From Pseudorasbora parva (Eukaryota > Chordata > Actinopteri > Cypriniformes > Gobionidae): a DNA stretch of 64,000 nt. Made by a program: the position numbers and the translations under genes. This document shows, piece by piece, positions 1 to 12,080 of this stretch (positions are counted from its first letter, which is position 1; every line of letters begins with the position of its first letter). Location: positions 2,540,820-2,604,819 of the forward strand of contig NC_090179.1 of NCBI RefSeq assembly GCF_024679245.1, in the 5' to 3' direction. Below the pieces are notes generated by a model. The model was given only the letters and a program-made list of their open reading frames with translations. It searched no databases and had not been told where the DNA came from.

Positions 1-951
1 AACCGAGTAAAACATTTTGCTCGGTTAAGTGCGTCAATGACGTGCTTTGAATTTAGTTGTAATATATTTTTGCACCACTAGAGACCGCCAGAGCGCTCCC
101 AGACATTTGTAATATCCACAAGAAGAAGTCATGACCAGCTTTCTATGCGGGCAATGAAGCAGGCAAAGAAAGCGTGGGAGCACTTTAAAAATGAGAGTGA
201 CGGGGCAAAATGCAAGTATTGCAATGCAGTGCTTACCGCATTTTTCAGGCTATAAGTCGCTCCGGAGTATGAGTCGCGTCAGTCAAAAAATGCGTCATGA
301 AGAGGAAAATAACATAAGTCGCACTGGACTAAAAGTCGCATTAGGGCAGAAGCAGAGCGGGAGCCGTGCGCGCTGTGCATAACGGAGCAGAAGAAAGAAA
401 GTTTGAAGTGAGAAACTTGTGAATGACTAGAGAAAAGCAGACGTTACTTTAACTGTAATGAAGAAAACAAAAAAGCTAATCGCGGACTGAAAGCAAGATG
501 GCCAGAGCTGGAGGGACGAGTCCACAGATGCTTGAACTCTGCCGGGAGAGGCTCAGCGAGTCAAACGTTGTGTGAATCATTCTCGGCTGCATATTTTACT
601 ACATGCCCTAATCATGCAGACGCCCTCGCGGCCACTTGCACTGCTCGTGAACTGGAGCGCATCTCATCCTAATTTAACGAAACTCAGCGTACGCCTCACA
701 GACATGAAATATATCTAAAGAAAGCTTGAAATGTCTTTTAACAATTTAAAACGAAAAGAAATAGGCTACTCTCTGATTATGTAATCCATGATGTGCATTT
801 CTCTCTATAGGCGCGTTCACTACGGAGATGGCGGTCGTCAAATTAATAAACTAAAAATAATAACCCTGACGCACACTATGGTTAACCGAGTATTAAGCGC
901 TAAGGGCCTCGGTTAACGGTTAATGAAAAACTTGAAAACGTGCAGCCCTAG
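1..951 (+). mobile_element. hAT-type transposon remnant, left end outside window
   Basis: The right end reads TGCAGCCCTAG, a typical hAT terminus. Both the first 27 bases and 883-914 hold the same small hairpin, AACCGAG...CTCGGTT, which suggests matching subterminal structure at the two ends. A partial BED zinc finger is readable at 154-255. The rest has no long reading frame. Because the left edge is cut by the window, the target duplication cannot be tested. Assignment to hAT rests on the terminus and the BED finger; it is an inference. Confidence 0.55.
154..255 (+). pseudogene. truncated BED zinc finger of a hAT transposase
   Basis: This frame shows W-E-H-F followed by C-K-Y-C, the aromatic lead and first cysteine pair of a BED finger. 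The reading frame then hits TAA at 253-255 before the two histidines that would complete the zinc site, so no functional finger is encoded. BED fingers form the N-terminal DNA-binding domain of hAT transposases and of host ZBED proteins derived from them. The short length and the hAT-like end at 951 favour a decayed transposase rather than a host exon. Confidence 0.45.
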
Positions 952-2650
952 TCTGGTTAAAGCTAGCTTCGCTAGTAGAAAATAGCCGCTGCTGTGTGAA
1001 ACAGTTATTGCCTCCTCTCTGTGTGAGGAAGCCAGCAGTTGAGGCTACCGCTCATTCCCGCTGGAATTAAGCGTTGTATTAGCCAAGTGTGTTTCTCTTA
1101 GTTGAACAGGGAAGCTCTTAGCCACCCCAGGGTAAAGCGGTTAGCGTTGCCCCTCGTGGAAGCTTATTAAAAGGAGGGTGAGTTAGGCTAACGCATGAAC
1201 TACAGATCTATGTCCAGCCTTGCAGGGTTCGGACAGGGTATTTTTTATGTTTTTTTCACCCTTTCGTGCCTCAGGGGATACTTGTGTGTAGGTTGGCCCT
1301 CTCCAGGCCGCCACATTTGTTTGCCTAGACTGTTGTGTTTGCTATCTCGCATCTCTAGTTAGCCTCCTCTTAAGTTAGAGTCATCTGGCCAAGGCCCACC
1401 CACTTTCTCTGTGTTCGGGGTTCTTAGTAACACAGGTTGGTCAAAATAATAGCGACAGAATAATAGCGACTTAGCCAGTGGTCGTGGGGCAGGGTTTTGG
1501 CATTCCCCGCTTGCGCGTGGGCAGGTTAGTGTTGTGTAAAACCCCGCTGTACAGAGCTTGTGGTGGCCGCCACCTTCTGGCAGTCCCTGGCCCATCCTGG
1601 AGGATGTTTAGGCCAGTGGGTAGCATATTTGTGAATAATTTTTCCCTCTGCGCTGTCTTCTGCTCCACCAGGGCTCGGGTGAAGCTGTACTTCGAAATCT
1701 CTTGCTTTGTGATGGTTTGGTCGGATGCTCCCCTGGAAGCCGAAGCATTGCCATAGCTGACACCCTAGCGGGAACAGCAGGCCGCTGCATGAATGAAGAG
1801 CAGCCGCCCCAAAGCAGGTGACGTAAGTTGTACTTCCCTCGCTTAGAGGCTTTAAGGCACTTTCTGCTGAGTACACTGCTATTGGCAATGTGTTTAGGTC
1901 TATGTTCGTAGGCACTGCTGGTGAGACTGCGGCATCACATAGAGGACCCTGTGAGCCTCTGGGATGGAGCCAGCCCTGGCAGGGGCGTGTGTAGCCAGCT
2001 GGTTGTGAGCAGCCAGCTTGGGCAGTCCGGGCAGTGGACTCTGAGCAGGAGGCCTCAGCAGGCCTCCTTGCGGGAGAGTCGTGACATCGGGGCCCATGTG
2101 CGCCTGGGAAGATTCTCCCCAACGATGTCGGCTTCAGCAGAACCTCGTCGACAAGTAGGCCCCTCATAGGCTCCCTGGGGATTCAAGGAGTCCCCAGGTG
2201 GTAATTGGATTTCCAGTTCTACGTCAGCCAAGCAGACAGCCACTGTCAGCCCGACTCGGCGTGCCAGCAGTCATCCAACCTTCCAGCGAGCTTTGTGCTA
2301 TTCGTCGCAGGCATGGCTGCAAGCCCAGTTAGTAGGCCTTCCTGAGGGCCTGCTGGGGTGCAGCAGGCCTCGCCGGTCTTCCCTTGAGGGGGTGTTCCTG
2401 GGCTTCAGTCACTGGATGACAGGTAGTAGGCCTCACAGAGCCTCCCTGAGGGCCTGCTGTGGTTGCAGTAGGCCTCGTCTGGCTTCCCCTGAGGGGGTGC
2501 TCCAGGGCCTCAGCGCTGGATGACAGGTAGTAGGCCTCACCAGGCCTCACCAGGCCTCCCAGAGGGCGAGCCCCCGGTTCCCAGTTCCTATGACAGTGAG
2601 CATGGTTGCTAGCCAGGTTCCCCAGACCCAGTATAGGTTACAAATAGCTG
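952..2650 (+). mobile_element. diverged copy of the non-coding core of a DIRS-related element
   Basis: The segment is collinear with 25855-27370, inside the DIRS element downstream. Shared landmarks in order are GCTAGC.TCGCTAGT, GGGTGAGTTAGGCTAAC, TTAGAGTC..CTGGCCA, GCCCACCC, GTGTTCGGGG/GCGTTCGGGG, GGATGCTCCCCTGG, AGCAGGCCGCTG/GGCAGGCCGCTG, GTAAGTTGTACT and CTGCTGAGTACAC. No terminal repeats flank it and no protein is encoded. It is GC-richer than its surroundings. It is best read as a fragment of the same element family with its ends lost. Confidence 0.7.
2331..2528 (+). repeat. two tandem units of about 94-104 bp
   Basis: Two units each begin AGTAGGCCT and end GGATGACAGGT. A third start follows at 2529. 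The units differ by small indels. The array lies in the DIRS-related non-coding copy; GTAGGCCTC motifs recur in the corresponding part of the second copy near 27030 and 27330. Confidence 0.7.
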
Positions 2651-3559
2651 GCAGGTAGTAATACTGCGAAAGCTATTTAGCATTAGGGCACTAACGTTAG
2701 CCTAAATAAATAAATTAAATATGTGGCAGCTGTTGTGTAGTAAACTTTCCTTTAACAAGCCTGTTGTACTGATGTGATGACTAGTTATAGTTTTAGTGCT
2801 AGTAAGCCTATTTAGAGGTGCGGATTAATTCAGGCAGGACTGTGTGTAGACATATTTTATTATGTGAGGTGGTCCACAAATTTTTTTGATTACAAATAGT
2901 GGTCCACACACATTAAAAGTTTGAAAACCCCTGCTATAAGTCACATCAAAATAATTTATTTGGTTTGTAATTTTTGTTATGGGCACAATCGAGTCACTGT
3001 CAGACATCTACATGGTATGCATTCCTAAATGCTAACAACAACAACAACAAAAGGTTAATTTACTAGTTGCTCACACATGCTTTTTCCACACTCTCTTAAA
3101 TTGCAATGTTATAAAAAAGAAAGAAAAAAAGTACTCAAATCATTAAACCATAATGGTTCTCAGATTTCCTAAAACATTATTACCATCCCACACATGTGCA
3201 GTTTCTATTTATGTTATTGTCACTAATCTGTATATAAAACTATAATAAAAGAATATCCCTCACAAATTTGATCTAGCAATCTTTCCAGAATCTTTGTCAT
3301 TTTGTTTCATGAAAATTAAGCTGCAACTTTGTATTGCATGTACACACCAGTTTGAGCATTTCTTGCTTAACACTTACATCCTTCCTCTATTAATCAACAT
3401 GTGCCTCAAAATGGTGGTGTAGTAAGTGAATGTCTGTGTTACATGTATAATCTGTCTGCTGTGTTCTTTGTTTTGAGTTTAGCCCCGTATGGCATTTCTG
3501 TTGTGTGTCATCCACGGGGCGGCTGCGTTTTATTATTACAATTAGACCTATATCTGCAT
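2651..3559. other. AT-rich intergenic stretch without a gene
   Basis: No supported coding region. A hAT-like end, GAAAACCCCTG, lies at 2922-2932, preceded by two GTGGTCCACA motifs, and probably marks the edge of a small decayed hAT element. The remainder is low-complexity AT-rich sequence. Confidence 0.4.
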
Positions 3560-3860
3560 TTATGTTAACCTACATACTTTCAAACATGAAAATATAATTT
3601 ATTAATATGTATTTGTGTCAAAATGACATATAAACATCTTTTCCTATTCTATTTTTCTGCTATCTAAATACTTCCAACACGCTTGCGTCGCGTGAAAAAT
3701 AGGCGTCTCTTCTATTTCAAGCATGCGCGCGTTTTCTGCAGTTTCCGTGTCACGCAGCCAGTGTGCAAGCTCTAACTCCCGTTTCACACATACTCCGTCT
3801 GCAGTGTGTGTGCGGTGCGTGTTGCGTTGTGTGTGTGGTGCAGGAGCCGCATGCCCTGTT
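3560..3860 (-). mobile_element. fragment related to the Harbinger-like element at 31024-32378
   Basis: TTTATTAATATGTATT, ATCTTTTCCTATT and GTCACGCAG.CAGTGTGCAAG recur in the same order at 31166-31276. The stretch around 3780-3825 (TTTCACACATACTCCGTCTG) is found inverted at 16650-16675. No ends or target duplication were seen, so only family membership is claimed. Confidence 0.45.
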
Positions 3861-4063
3861 GTGCTTTCATATATGCAGCGTTTGCAGTCCGCAACTGATC
3901 CACTGTTGCATACCACAAACACAGCATTTATTCATTATTCTTTATTTAAAATCCAAAAGTTGTTACTGAACATAGCTCGTCAGAATTGCAACTCTCTTTG
4001 TTTACTCTTTCATAGAAGTCAGGTTAACGTAGCCTACTACATTAAAAACAACATTTTATTTAA

Positions 4064-4094
<31 letters not shown>

Positions 4095-4497
4095 TTTGTT
4101 TATTTTCGAACATGAGAGAAATATAAATACAAAAATATTCAGACATTATCAAAAGAAACAAATAAAGGTGAAAGACAAAAAAATTAATTAATTCTATCCC
4201 ATGAACGAAAAAGGAGTAGGATGAAGTAAAACTTATATACTCCTACCCCTTTAATTATTATTTTTCCTTAAATAACATGCATATGCCTACGCCTACTCAT
4301 ACACATATATACATCAACACATATACATGCTCATGTACACATTTGTATTTATACATACATACACCCATATATATACCTATACCCCTATATCCACCGACAC
4401 ATACACATACCTCCACATGCCATATACATACATGCATAAATTCAAAATAACCACTAACAAATATTATAACTCTTAACAAAGGAGCGCTCCCATTTTC

Positions 4498-7400
4498 CTA
4501 CAGTGCTTCTTGATACTTCTTAAGAATTTTTTCTCTATACATTTTTTTAAAGAGGAATATGTTGGAGCATTGCTTTAAATTTTCATCTATTTTATTCCAC
4601 AATTTAACTCCACATATTGATAAACAAAGTCTTTTCCTTGTTGTTCTAAATCTATTAATCTTAAAGTTTCCACATCCCCTTAAGTTGTACCCTCCCTCCC
4701 TCTCAAAAAACATCTTTTGTATATTCCCAGGCAATAGTCTATTTCTTACTTTAAACATGAATACAGCAATTTGATATTCAATTTGGTCATAATATTTTAA
4801 TTATCTCGACTGCCAAAATAATGAATTTGTATGTTCACAAAATCCAACATTATGAATAATTCTCATAGCTCGTTTTTGCATTATTACTAACGGCTGTAGT
4901 GAATATCGGTAAGTGCTTCCCCACACCTCTACACAGTAGTTCAAGTACGGTAACAATAATGAACAATACAAGATGCGAAGAGATTTAAAATCCAGTATAT
5001 ACTTAGCTCTAGCCAGAATTGCGATACTTTTAGACAGTTTGGTTTGAATGTATTTTATGTGAGGCTTCCAACAGATCTTTTCATCTATGATTACTCCGAG
5101 AAACTTATTTTCATGTACTCTTTCTAAGTTAAACCCCTCTATCTGTATTTGTACTTGTTGATTTGGCTTACAGTTTCCAAATATCATGAACGTTGTTTTA
5201 CTCAAATTTATCGATAATCTATTAATATCCAACCATTGTTTTATTTTCCTAAATTCTGAGGTGATTAATTCTGAAAGTAGCTTTAAGTTGTCTCCTGAAC
5301 CAAATATATTGGTGTCATCTGCAAATAGTACAAACTTCAATACTTCCGATACTTTACAAATATCATTAATATAAAGTAAAAATAACTTTGGTCCTAACAC
5401 TGACCCCTGTGGGACACCACATTTCATGCCCAAACATTCAGATGAATGCTCTCCTATTTTCACAAATTGCTGTCTGTCTCTCAGATAACTGGTTACCCAA
5501 TTTAAAACTACCCCCCTGATCCCCATGCGTTCTAGTTTACTGATTAATATTTCATGATTTATAGTGTCAAATGCTTTTTTTAGATCAATAAATACCCCAA
5601 CTGCACATTTATTTTGATCTGTAGCGTTTGTTATTTCTTCAATGAGTTCTGTTAATGCTAATGCTGTTGAGTTTTTTTTCCTAAATCCATATTGACTATC
5701 TGAAAGTAATTTATTTTTATCAATAAATTTCTCTAATCTATTATTAAATAATTTTTCAAGGATCTTTGCAAATTGTGATAATAGAGAGATTGGCCTGTAA
5801 TTTGTGAATTGGTGTCTGTTTCCATTTTTATATATTGGAGTAACTTTTGCTATTTTCATTTTTGTTGGAAATGTACCTGTTAAAAACGATAAATTGCAAA
5901 TGTTCATTAATGGTTTGGCAATCCCCTCGATTACTTTTTTTATAATTAATATATCTATTCCATCATGATCAGTGGATGTTTTGTTTTTACATTCTTTAAC
6001 AATATTTATTATTTCTTTTTCATCAACTGCTGTCAAAAATATTGAGTTAGGATTTCTATCTACTAAATTGTTGTATCTACTTTCTAATGTTTGTGGAACT
6101 GGAATTTGCTCTGCTAAGTTTGGACCCACATTTACAAAAAATTTATTAAACTTATTAACCACCTCCTCCATATCATTGATGTTTTCATCATTATCAGTGA
6201 AATGATGTGGATAATTATCCCGTTTGGTATTATTTTTAATTATTTTATTTAAGATGTTCCACATACCTTTAATATTATTTTTGTTGTTATCTAGTAGTTT
6301 TGCATAATAGTCTTTCTTACAAATTCTCATAATATTCGTTAACTTGTTCTTATATTTCTTATATCTATTTTCAGCCTCTATTGTTCTGTGTTTCATAAAG
6401 TCTCTATAAAATGTATTTTTCTTTTTACAAGCATTTTTCAATCCCTTAAAGATCCACGGTCTATCATTTTGTCTTTGTTTCCTGCTCAATATTTTGATTG
6501 GGCAGTTTTTATCATATAATAGTTTAAATATTTTTAGGAATTGTTCATATGCTTTATCTACATCTTTTTCGTTATCCATAAACGTCCAATCTTGTGCTAG
6601 CAAATCAACTTTCAATGCCTCCATTGTTTCTTCTGTTCTGACCCTCTTAAAGAATATTTTTTTATCTTGTCTTTTTAAACTATAGTTATTATCATACACT
6701 ATAAAAATTGGTAGGTGGTCACTGATATCATTAATCAGTAAACCACTCACTATTTCATTTTGTATAATATTTGTAAATATATTATCTATTAGCGTCGCGC
6801 AATGAGACGTTATTCGACTGGGCCTAGTAATCTGAGGATATAGCCCTAAACTAAACACGGTGTTAATAAAATCCTCTGTCCTTTTATGATTTTTTGGGTT
6901 TAACAAATCAATATTGAAATCCCCACAGATGAACACAATTTTTTGACTAGTCATTGTAAATGTTTCTTCCATCCATTCCTTAAATGTATCAATATTCGAA
7001 CTTGGTGACCTATATACACAACTTACAATTATATTTTTCTTTTTTTCCATACTTATTTCTATTGTAACACATTCCAACAGATTGTCCACTACCAGTGACA
7101 TTTTTTCCACCACTTTATAATTTAAATCCTTGTCCACATATAATGTAACCCCACCTCCATTCTTATTTACTCTGTTAATTGAAAACATTTCATATCCCTC
7201 TATTTCAAAATCTGACCCTTTTTCACTGTTTATCCACGTTTCAGTTACTGCGATTATATTAAAGTGCTGTTTCAGTTGTTTAAGATAGTGTTTAATACTG
7301 TGAAAGTTGGCATAGAGACTTCTACTATTAAAGTGTATAATAGATAGCTGCTGCTCAGTCTTAATTGAACTATTAAAATTTTCCTCAGTGTAATAGTGAC

Positions 7401-7569
7401 ATTTATTGTTGATGCCAGCAAAGAAGTTGTTTACCGGATCAATGTCATTTTCTATATCCTGTGCATTGTAATCCGTGTACTGCAAAGAGTTCAGTTCCAA
7501 TTGCTCATATTCAACCAATCTTTGTAGTAAATGCCCATCTCCGTTATGTGTTATTTTATTTTGCGACAT
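4498..7569 (-). pseudogene. LINE A ORF2: endonuclease plus reverse transcriptase, one internal stop
   Basis: ORF2 encodes the protein that nicks the target and copies the element's RNA into it. The first 922 residues are open. Endonuclease signatures lie at residues 80-285: the N81 region, the TETW glutamate E110, GDFN with D217, and SDH at 283-285. Reverse-transcriptase signatures follow: YRPISL at 591, catalytic D662 in FIDL, GVPQGSVLGP near 718 and FADD at 749-752. A TAA at 4801-4803 then interrupts the frame, but the same frame continues for about 100 codons to 4498 with a C-terminal region ending in KKYQEAL. A single nonsense codon is the only break seen, so the copy is young. All core catalytic residues lie before the stop, though loss of the C-terminal segment probably inactivates it. 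Confidence 0.88.
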
Positions 7570-7608
7570 AGTGAAATTAGAATTTCAGCATGATATTTGC
7601 CTACCTGT

Positions 7609-8388
7609 TTATGTGTTGATGTTAGCTGGCTTTGTTTGTTTTGGTACACTGGACCGGGGATAAATAATCAGTTTATCCTGCCGTAAAAAGGCAATGTCCC
7701 CCTTTTCTCTCGCCGCTCTTAGTTCCGGCATGAGATCTTTTCTTTTCCTTCTGACTGCCTCTGTAAAATCTTCATTGATGTATATTCTGGAACCTTTTAG
7801 ATGTTTGGATCTTTGTAGTATTTCCGTTCTGTCCTTGTGTCTTAGGAGTTTTACCACGATTTGCCTCGGTCGGTCTCCACCCGGTTTTCCTATACGGTGA
7901 GCCCTCTCTACCTCCACCTCGTGTTGCAGCTGTAATTTTTCCTTCACAACTTTTTGTATCTTCTCCTCCGTCTCTGACCAAGTCTCTCCTTGTGACTCCT
8001 GTATCCCGTCGAATACCAGATTATTTCGCCTGATTTGGCTCTCCAGATACTCCATTTTGTCTGAGACCGGCATCAAACTGTCACATATTTTAAAAATATC
8101 ATTTTGTATCGAGGTACTGCGTTCCTTCAGATCTTTTATCTCACTTTTAATATCATCCACTTCTTTTTGTGTATACTGCAAGCTAGTTTTTATTTCTTGC
8201 ATTTCCTTGGATATTGACTCTAATCTCGAGTTAGTGGAGTCCATAATTAGCTTGACAAAGCCATTGAAATTGCTATGTTGTTGTTCCAGTAATGCGGTGA
8301 ACATTTCCTTTTGTTGCTGCAACATTTCATTTACACAACTGATAGTCACATATTCTTCTTCTTGCTTTGTCTCCTTTTTTGGCGGCAT
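7609..8388 (-). CDS. LINE A ORF1: coiled-coil nucleic-acid-binding protein
   Basis: The 259-residue protein begins MPPKKETKQ. Residues about 20-130 are a heptad-rich coiled coil; the second half carries the VERAHRIG and IVVKLLR-H-KDR-EIL motifs usual in the RRM-like and C-terminal domains of LINE ORF1 proteins. Such proteins trimerise through the coiled coil and coat the element RNA as a nucleic-acid chaperone. The frame is uninterrupted and stops 39 nt before the ORF2 start, so ORF2 translation would need reinitiation or similar. Family function is known; activity of this copy is not shown. Confidence 0.8.
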   Translation of the reverse strand: MPPKKETKQEEEYVTISCVNEMLQQQKEMFTALLEQQHSNFNGFVKLIMDSTNSRLESISKEMQEIKTSLQYTQKEVDDIKSEIKDLKERSTSIQNDIFKICDSLMPVSDKMEYLESQIRRNNLVFDGIQESQGETWSETEEKIQKVVKEKLQLQHEVEVERAHRIGKPGGDRPRQIVVKLLRHKDRTEILQRSKHLKGSRIYINEDFTEAVRRKRKDLMPELRAAREKGDIAFLRQDKLIIYPRSSVPKQTKPANINT

Positions 8389-8452
8389 GTTTTGTTGTTA
8401 TCAGTAAACTGCGCGTTGTTCAAAACGAGTCAATCAGTGAAACCTTTGTTTT

Positions 8453-8497
8453 CAAACACGCGTCCAAACTCCTTGACCAAACACGCGTCCAAACTCC
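8453..8497. repeat. 25-bp tandem duplication in LINE A leader
   Basis: CAAACACGCGTCCAAACTCC occurs at 8453-8472 and again at 8478-8497. Repeated monomers in a LINE leader can carry promoter activity, but nothing here proves that. Confidence 0.8.
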
Positions 8498-9193
8498 AAA
8501 CTCAATGTTGGTCGAATAAAGCCATCATATCTGTGCATCACGGTGAAACGTAAAGGTGTGCTCAGGTACTCAGGTAAATAACAACAGAAGCTCAGTCTCA
8601 GGTGTGTATTCATATTATATAAATTCATATTTATATAGCCTATAATTTAGATTTAGCTCACACAAGTGGCAAAACATTTAAACATAGGTTATACCCTAAA
8701 ATCTCAAAACATTTTAAATTAGAAACTTACGATAGGCTATTCAAAAAGAGCTGACTCTCATTTTTTCTTTAGTTTTTAAACCCTTTTAAAAGAAATCCTG
8801 CAGGTCATAAATAACTTTGCTTTCCACCTCCAAGAAAGGACGAGGGCTCTCCATTATGGCATTTTTTTCTACCTAAATGCCAGGTATGGCGTCATTTCCT
8901 TGCTTTACTTGAGAAAAAAAAGCCATGTGTTGACTTTGAAACAAGAGTATATGGTAACACTTTACAATAACAGGACATTAATAATCATGTATTAACTAAT
9001 CATAAACTAATCATGAACAAATGAGGAGCTATCCTTAATTAAGACATGAGTCATAATGATTCATGCATGAATACAGCAGCATTAATATATGTTAGTACAT
9101 GTTTGGTAATTAATGCATTAATTAACATGTATGGATAAACTAAATCAAACAGGTTCCTTAAATAAATAATAAGTACTCTGACTTTTAATTAAA

Positions 9194-12080
9194 CATTTAC
9201 ATTTAATCATTTAGCAGACGCTTTTATCAAAAGCGACTTACAAAAAAGGGGAGAGTAATAGAAGCAACGAAACAAACAAGGCCAATAACCTGTAAGAGCT
9301 GTAAGAAGTCTCAGTTAATTAAGCACAGTACACAAAACAGTACAGTTTTTTTTTTTTTTTTTTAAAAACAAACAAACAAGAATGGATAGTTAAGTGCTAT
9401 TCTTTATTAGTCAGGTGCAATTGGAAAAGATGTGTCTTAAGATGTTTTTTAAAAATGGCTACAGACTCGGCAGCACGAACTGAGATCGGCAGGTCATTCC
9501 ACCAGGTGGGAACGGTCCAGGAAAATGTCCGTGAGAGCGATTTCATGCCTCTTTGAACATGCACTCTCTTCGGCTCATTAAAGACCACTCTCGCCGCTGC
9601 ATTCTGGATCAGCTGCAAGGGTTTGATAGTGCATGCTGGAAGCCCAGCCAGAAGAGCATTGCAATAGTCCAGTCTGGAGAGAACAAGAGCTTGAACCAGG
9701 AGTTGTGCAGCCTGTTCTGATAGGAAGGGTCTAATCTTTCTAATGTTGTATAAAGCAAATCTGCAGGAACGGGCTGTTGCAGTAATGTGGTCAGTGAAGT
9801 TTAACTGGTCATCAATCACAACTCCAAGGTTCCTGGCTGTCCTGGATGGAGTTATGGTCGAAGAACCAAGCTGAATGGAGAAAGTTTTGATGAAGTACTG
9901 AGTTGGTTGAGACAACAAGTAATTCTGTCTTTGCTAGATTGAGTTGAAGGTGATGCTCCTTCATCCAGTCAGAAATGTCTGTCAGACAGGCAGCGATACG
10001 AATACTGACTGTAGGATCATCAGGTTGAAATGAGAAGTAGAGTTGAGTGTCATCAGCATAGCAGTGATAGGAGAAGCCGTGTTTCTGAATGACAGAACCT
10101 AATGATGACATGTACATGCAGAAGAGAAGTGGTCCAAGCACTGAGCCCTGGGGAACCCCAGTAGCTAGATGATGTGACTTAGACACTACACCTCTCCATG
10201 ACACCCTGTAGGACCTACCAGAGAGGTAAGACCGGACCCACTGGAGAGCAGTTCCTGAGATCCCCATCTTCTTAAGTGTTGACAGGAGGATCTGGTGGTT
10301 AACTGTGTCAAAAGCAGCAGACAGATCCAGCAGGATGAGCACTGAGGATTTGGAAGCTGCTTTTGCCAGTCTCAGTGCCTTAGTTGTCGAGTGGCCGCTT
10401 TTGAAGCCGGATTGGTTGTTGTCCAGGAGGTTGTTCTGTTCAAGAAACAAAGAGAGTTGATTGAACACAACTCGCTCAAGTGTCTTTGCAATGAAAGGCA
10501 GAAGGGATAACGGTCTGTAGTTTTCTAAAAGTTCTGGATTCAGAGAGGGTTTCTTAAGCAGTGGGGTTACCCGAGCCTGCTTAAATGCTGTGGGAAAGGT
10601 TCCCGTGTGAAGAGAAGTGTTGACAATGTGAGTGAGTGCAGGAGTGATTGAAGAAGAAATGGCCTGAAGGAGGTGAGTGGGTATAGGATCAAGTGGACAG
10701 GTAGTAGAGTGATTGGAAAGGATGAGTTTAGAAATATCTGCCTCGGAGAGAAGGATGGAAGCGTGTTCGTGTTAGTTGTTGAGATGTGCGTTTCATTTTG
10801 TGGTGAGGAGAACTGGTTGCTGATGAGAGATATTTTGTTTGTGAAAAATGATGCAAAGTCATCAGCTGTAAGAGTTGATGAAGGAGGGGGAGGAGGAGGA
10901 CAAAGAAGAGAGGAGAAAGTTTTAAAGAGTGTGCAAGAGTCAGAACAATTGTTGATTTTGTTGTGGTAGTATGTTGTTTTAGCAGTGGAGATATTGGTAG
11001 AGAAAGAAGAGAGAAGAGACTGATACAAGGTAAGGTCAGTATAGTTTTTAGATTTCCTCTCTTCCTCTCTGAGTCCACAGCTATGTTCACGGAGAACATC
11101 AGACAGCCAGGAGGCAGATGGGGTGGGGCGGGCTGGTCTGGATGAAAGGGGGCAAAAACTTCACTCTAAAGGATGTTAGAGTGGAGCAAAGAGTGTCAGT
11201 AGCACTGTTAGCGTCCAGTGCTGAGAACTGAGCAGGTGGAGGGAGTGAAGATGAAACCATAGTGGATAGGCGAGAGGGAGAGAGTGAGCGTAGATTACGC
11301 CGAAAGCTATAATCTGTGTAGGAGTGCGTGTTGTATCAGGAGTCAGTATGAGGTTAAAAGTGATGAGAAAGTGGTCTGAGGTGTGTAATAGAGTAACAAA
11401 AGTGTTGTCTGTGGAGCAGTTGCGTGTGTAGACGAGGTCTAATTAGTTACCTGATTTGTGAGAAGCCGTAGTAGATACTAACTTAAGGTCAAATGAAGTC
11501 GGTAGAGTGCTGAAGTCTGTGGCCAGGTGCTTATCCAGATGGATGTTGAAGTCACCAAGCAGAATCAGAGGAGTGCCATCCTCAGGGAAGCTAGAAAGTA
11601 ACACATCCAACTCCTCCAAAAAGTTACTGAGGTGACCAGGAGGACGATAGACCACTACCACATGGATTTTAACAGGGTGAGTAATAGTGATTGAGTGTGA
11701 TTCAAATGAACTGGCCGATAGAGATGGTAAGGGATCAAATTTCCAATCATTTGAGATAAGCAAACCAGTACCCCCCCACCCCTCCCAATTGGCCGAGGGG
11801 TGTGTGAAAAAGTTAAATTGGTTGAGAGGGCTGCAGGAGTGGCAGTGTCCTCTGGTTTTATCCAGGTCTCAGGGCCATGAGGCTGAGCTGAGAATGAGTC
11901 CCAATAGATGAAATAAAGTCTGCTTTGTTTACAGCAGACTGGCAATTCCAGAGACCAATTGGAATAGAGAGCAGAAGTAACAGAGGATTTCTGTAGACTG
12001 CGCAAATTATTAGGATTACGGCGTTCGCTCGTACAGAGCGTGATTTACGAGTGCTAGTAGTAATAGTTGATATTTGAAAG
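9194..12080 (-). mobile_element. decayed L2/CR1-type LINE (LINE B)
   Basis: Read on the minus strand, an endonuclease region is followed by reverse transcriptase, a C-terminal domain and, at 9194-9245, the tail motif GTAAGTCGCTTTTGATAAAA with GCGTCTGCTAAATGATTAAA, widespread at the 3' ends of fish LINEs. Several frameshifts break the reading frame. It lies between the left repeat of the outer element and the hAT at 12861, so it inserted into the shell element. The 5' edge is approximate. Confidence 0.75.
9397..12005 (-). pseudogene. LINE B ORF2 pseudogene (endonuclease and reverse transcriptase pieces)
   Basis: Pieces in order on the minus strand are: 12005-11443, endonuclease remnants with VVVYRPPGH and ILLGDFNIH; 11028-10567, a linker rich in Ser and Leu; 10468-9812, reverse transcriptase with LLDLSAAFDTVNH, GVPQGSVLGPLLF and YADDTQLYF; 9918-9397, the C-terminal part with ALVLSRLDYCNALLAGLP. 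The frame changes at about 11700, between 11443 and 11028, and at about 9870. The catalytic YADD is preserved, but the protein cannot be made as one chain. Confidence 0.85.

Larger units (their letters stand above)
4067..8560 (-). mobile_element. near full-length non-LTR retrotransposon (LINE A)
   Basis: The element runs on the minus strand: 5' leader, ORF1, a 39-nt gap, ORF2, a 3' untranslated region, and a 27-nt A tail seen as T 4067-4093 just after an AATAAA motif. The APE-type endonuclease followed by reverse transcriptase in ORF2 and a coiled-coil ORF1 place it in the Jockey/CR1/L2 assemblage; the exact clade is not decided here. The 5' edge is approximate because no target duplication was recognised. 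A 25-bp tandem repeat lies in the leader. Confidence 0.85.

Noticed and set aside
1478..2169. Several overlapping frames of 60-210 codons on both strands
   Set aside because: They lie in GC-rich, repeat-derived non-coding DNA shared with 25855-27370, where the same frames are not conserved. No domain or splice structure.
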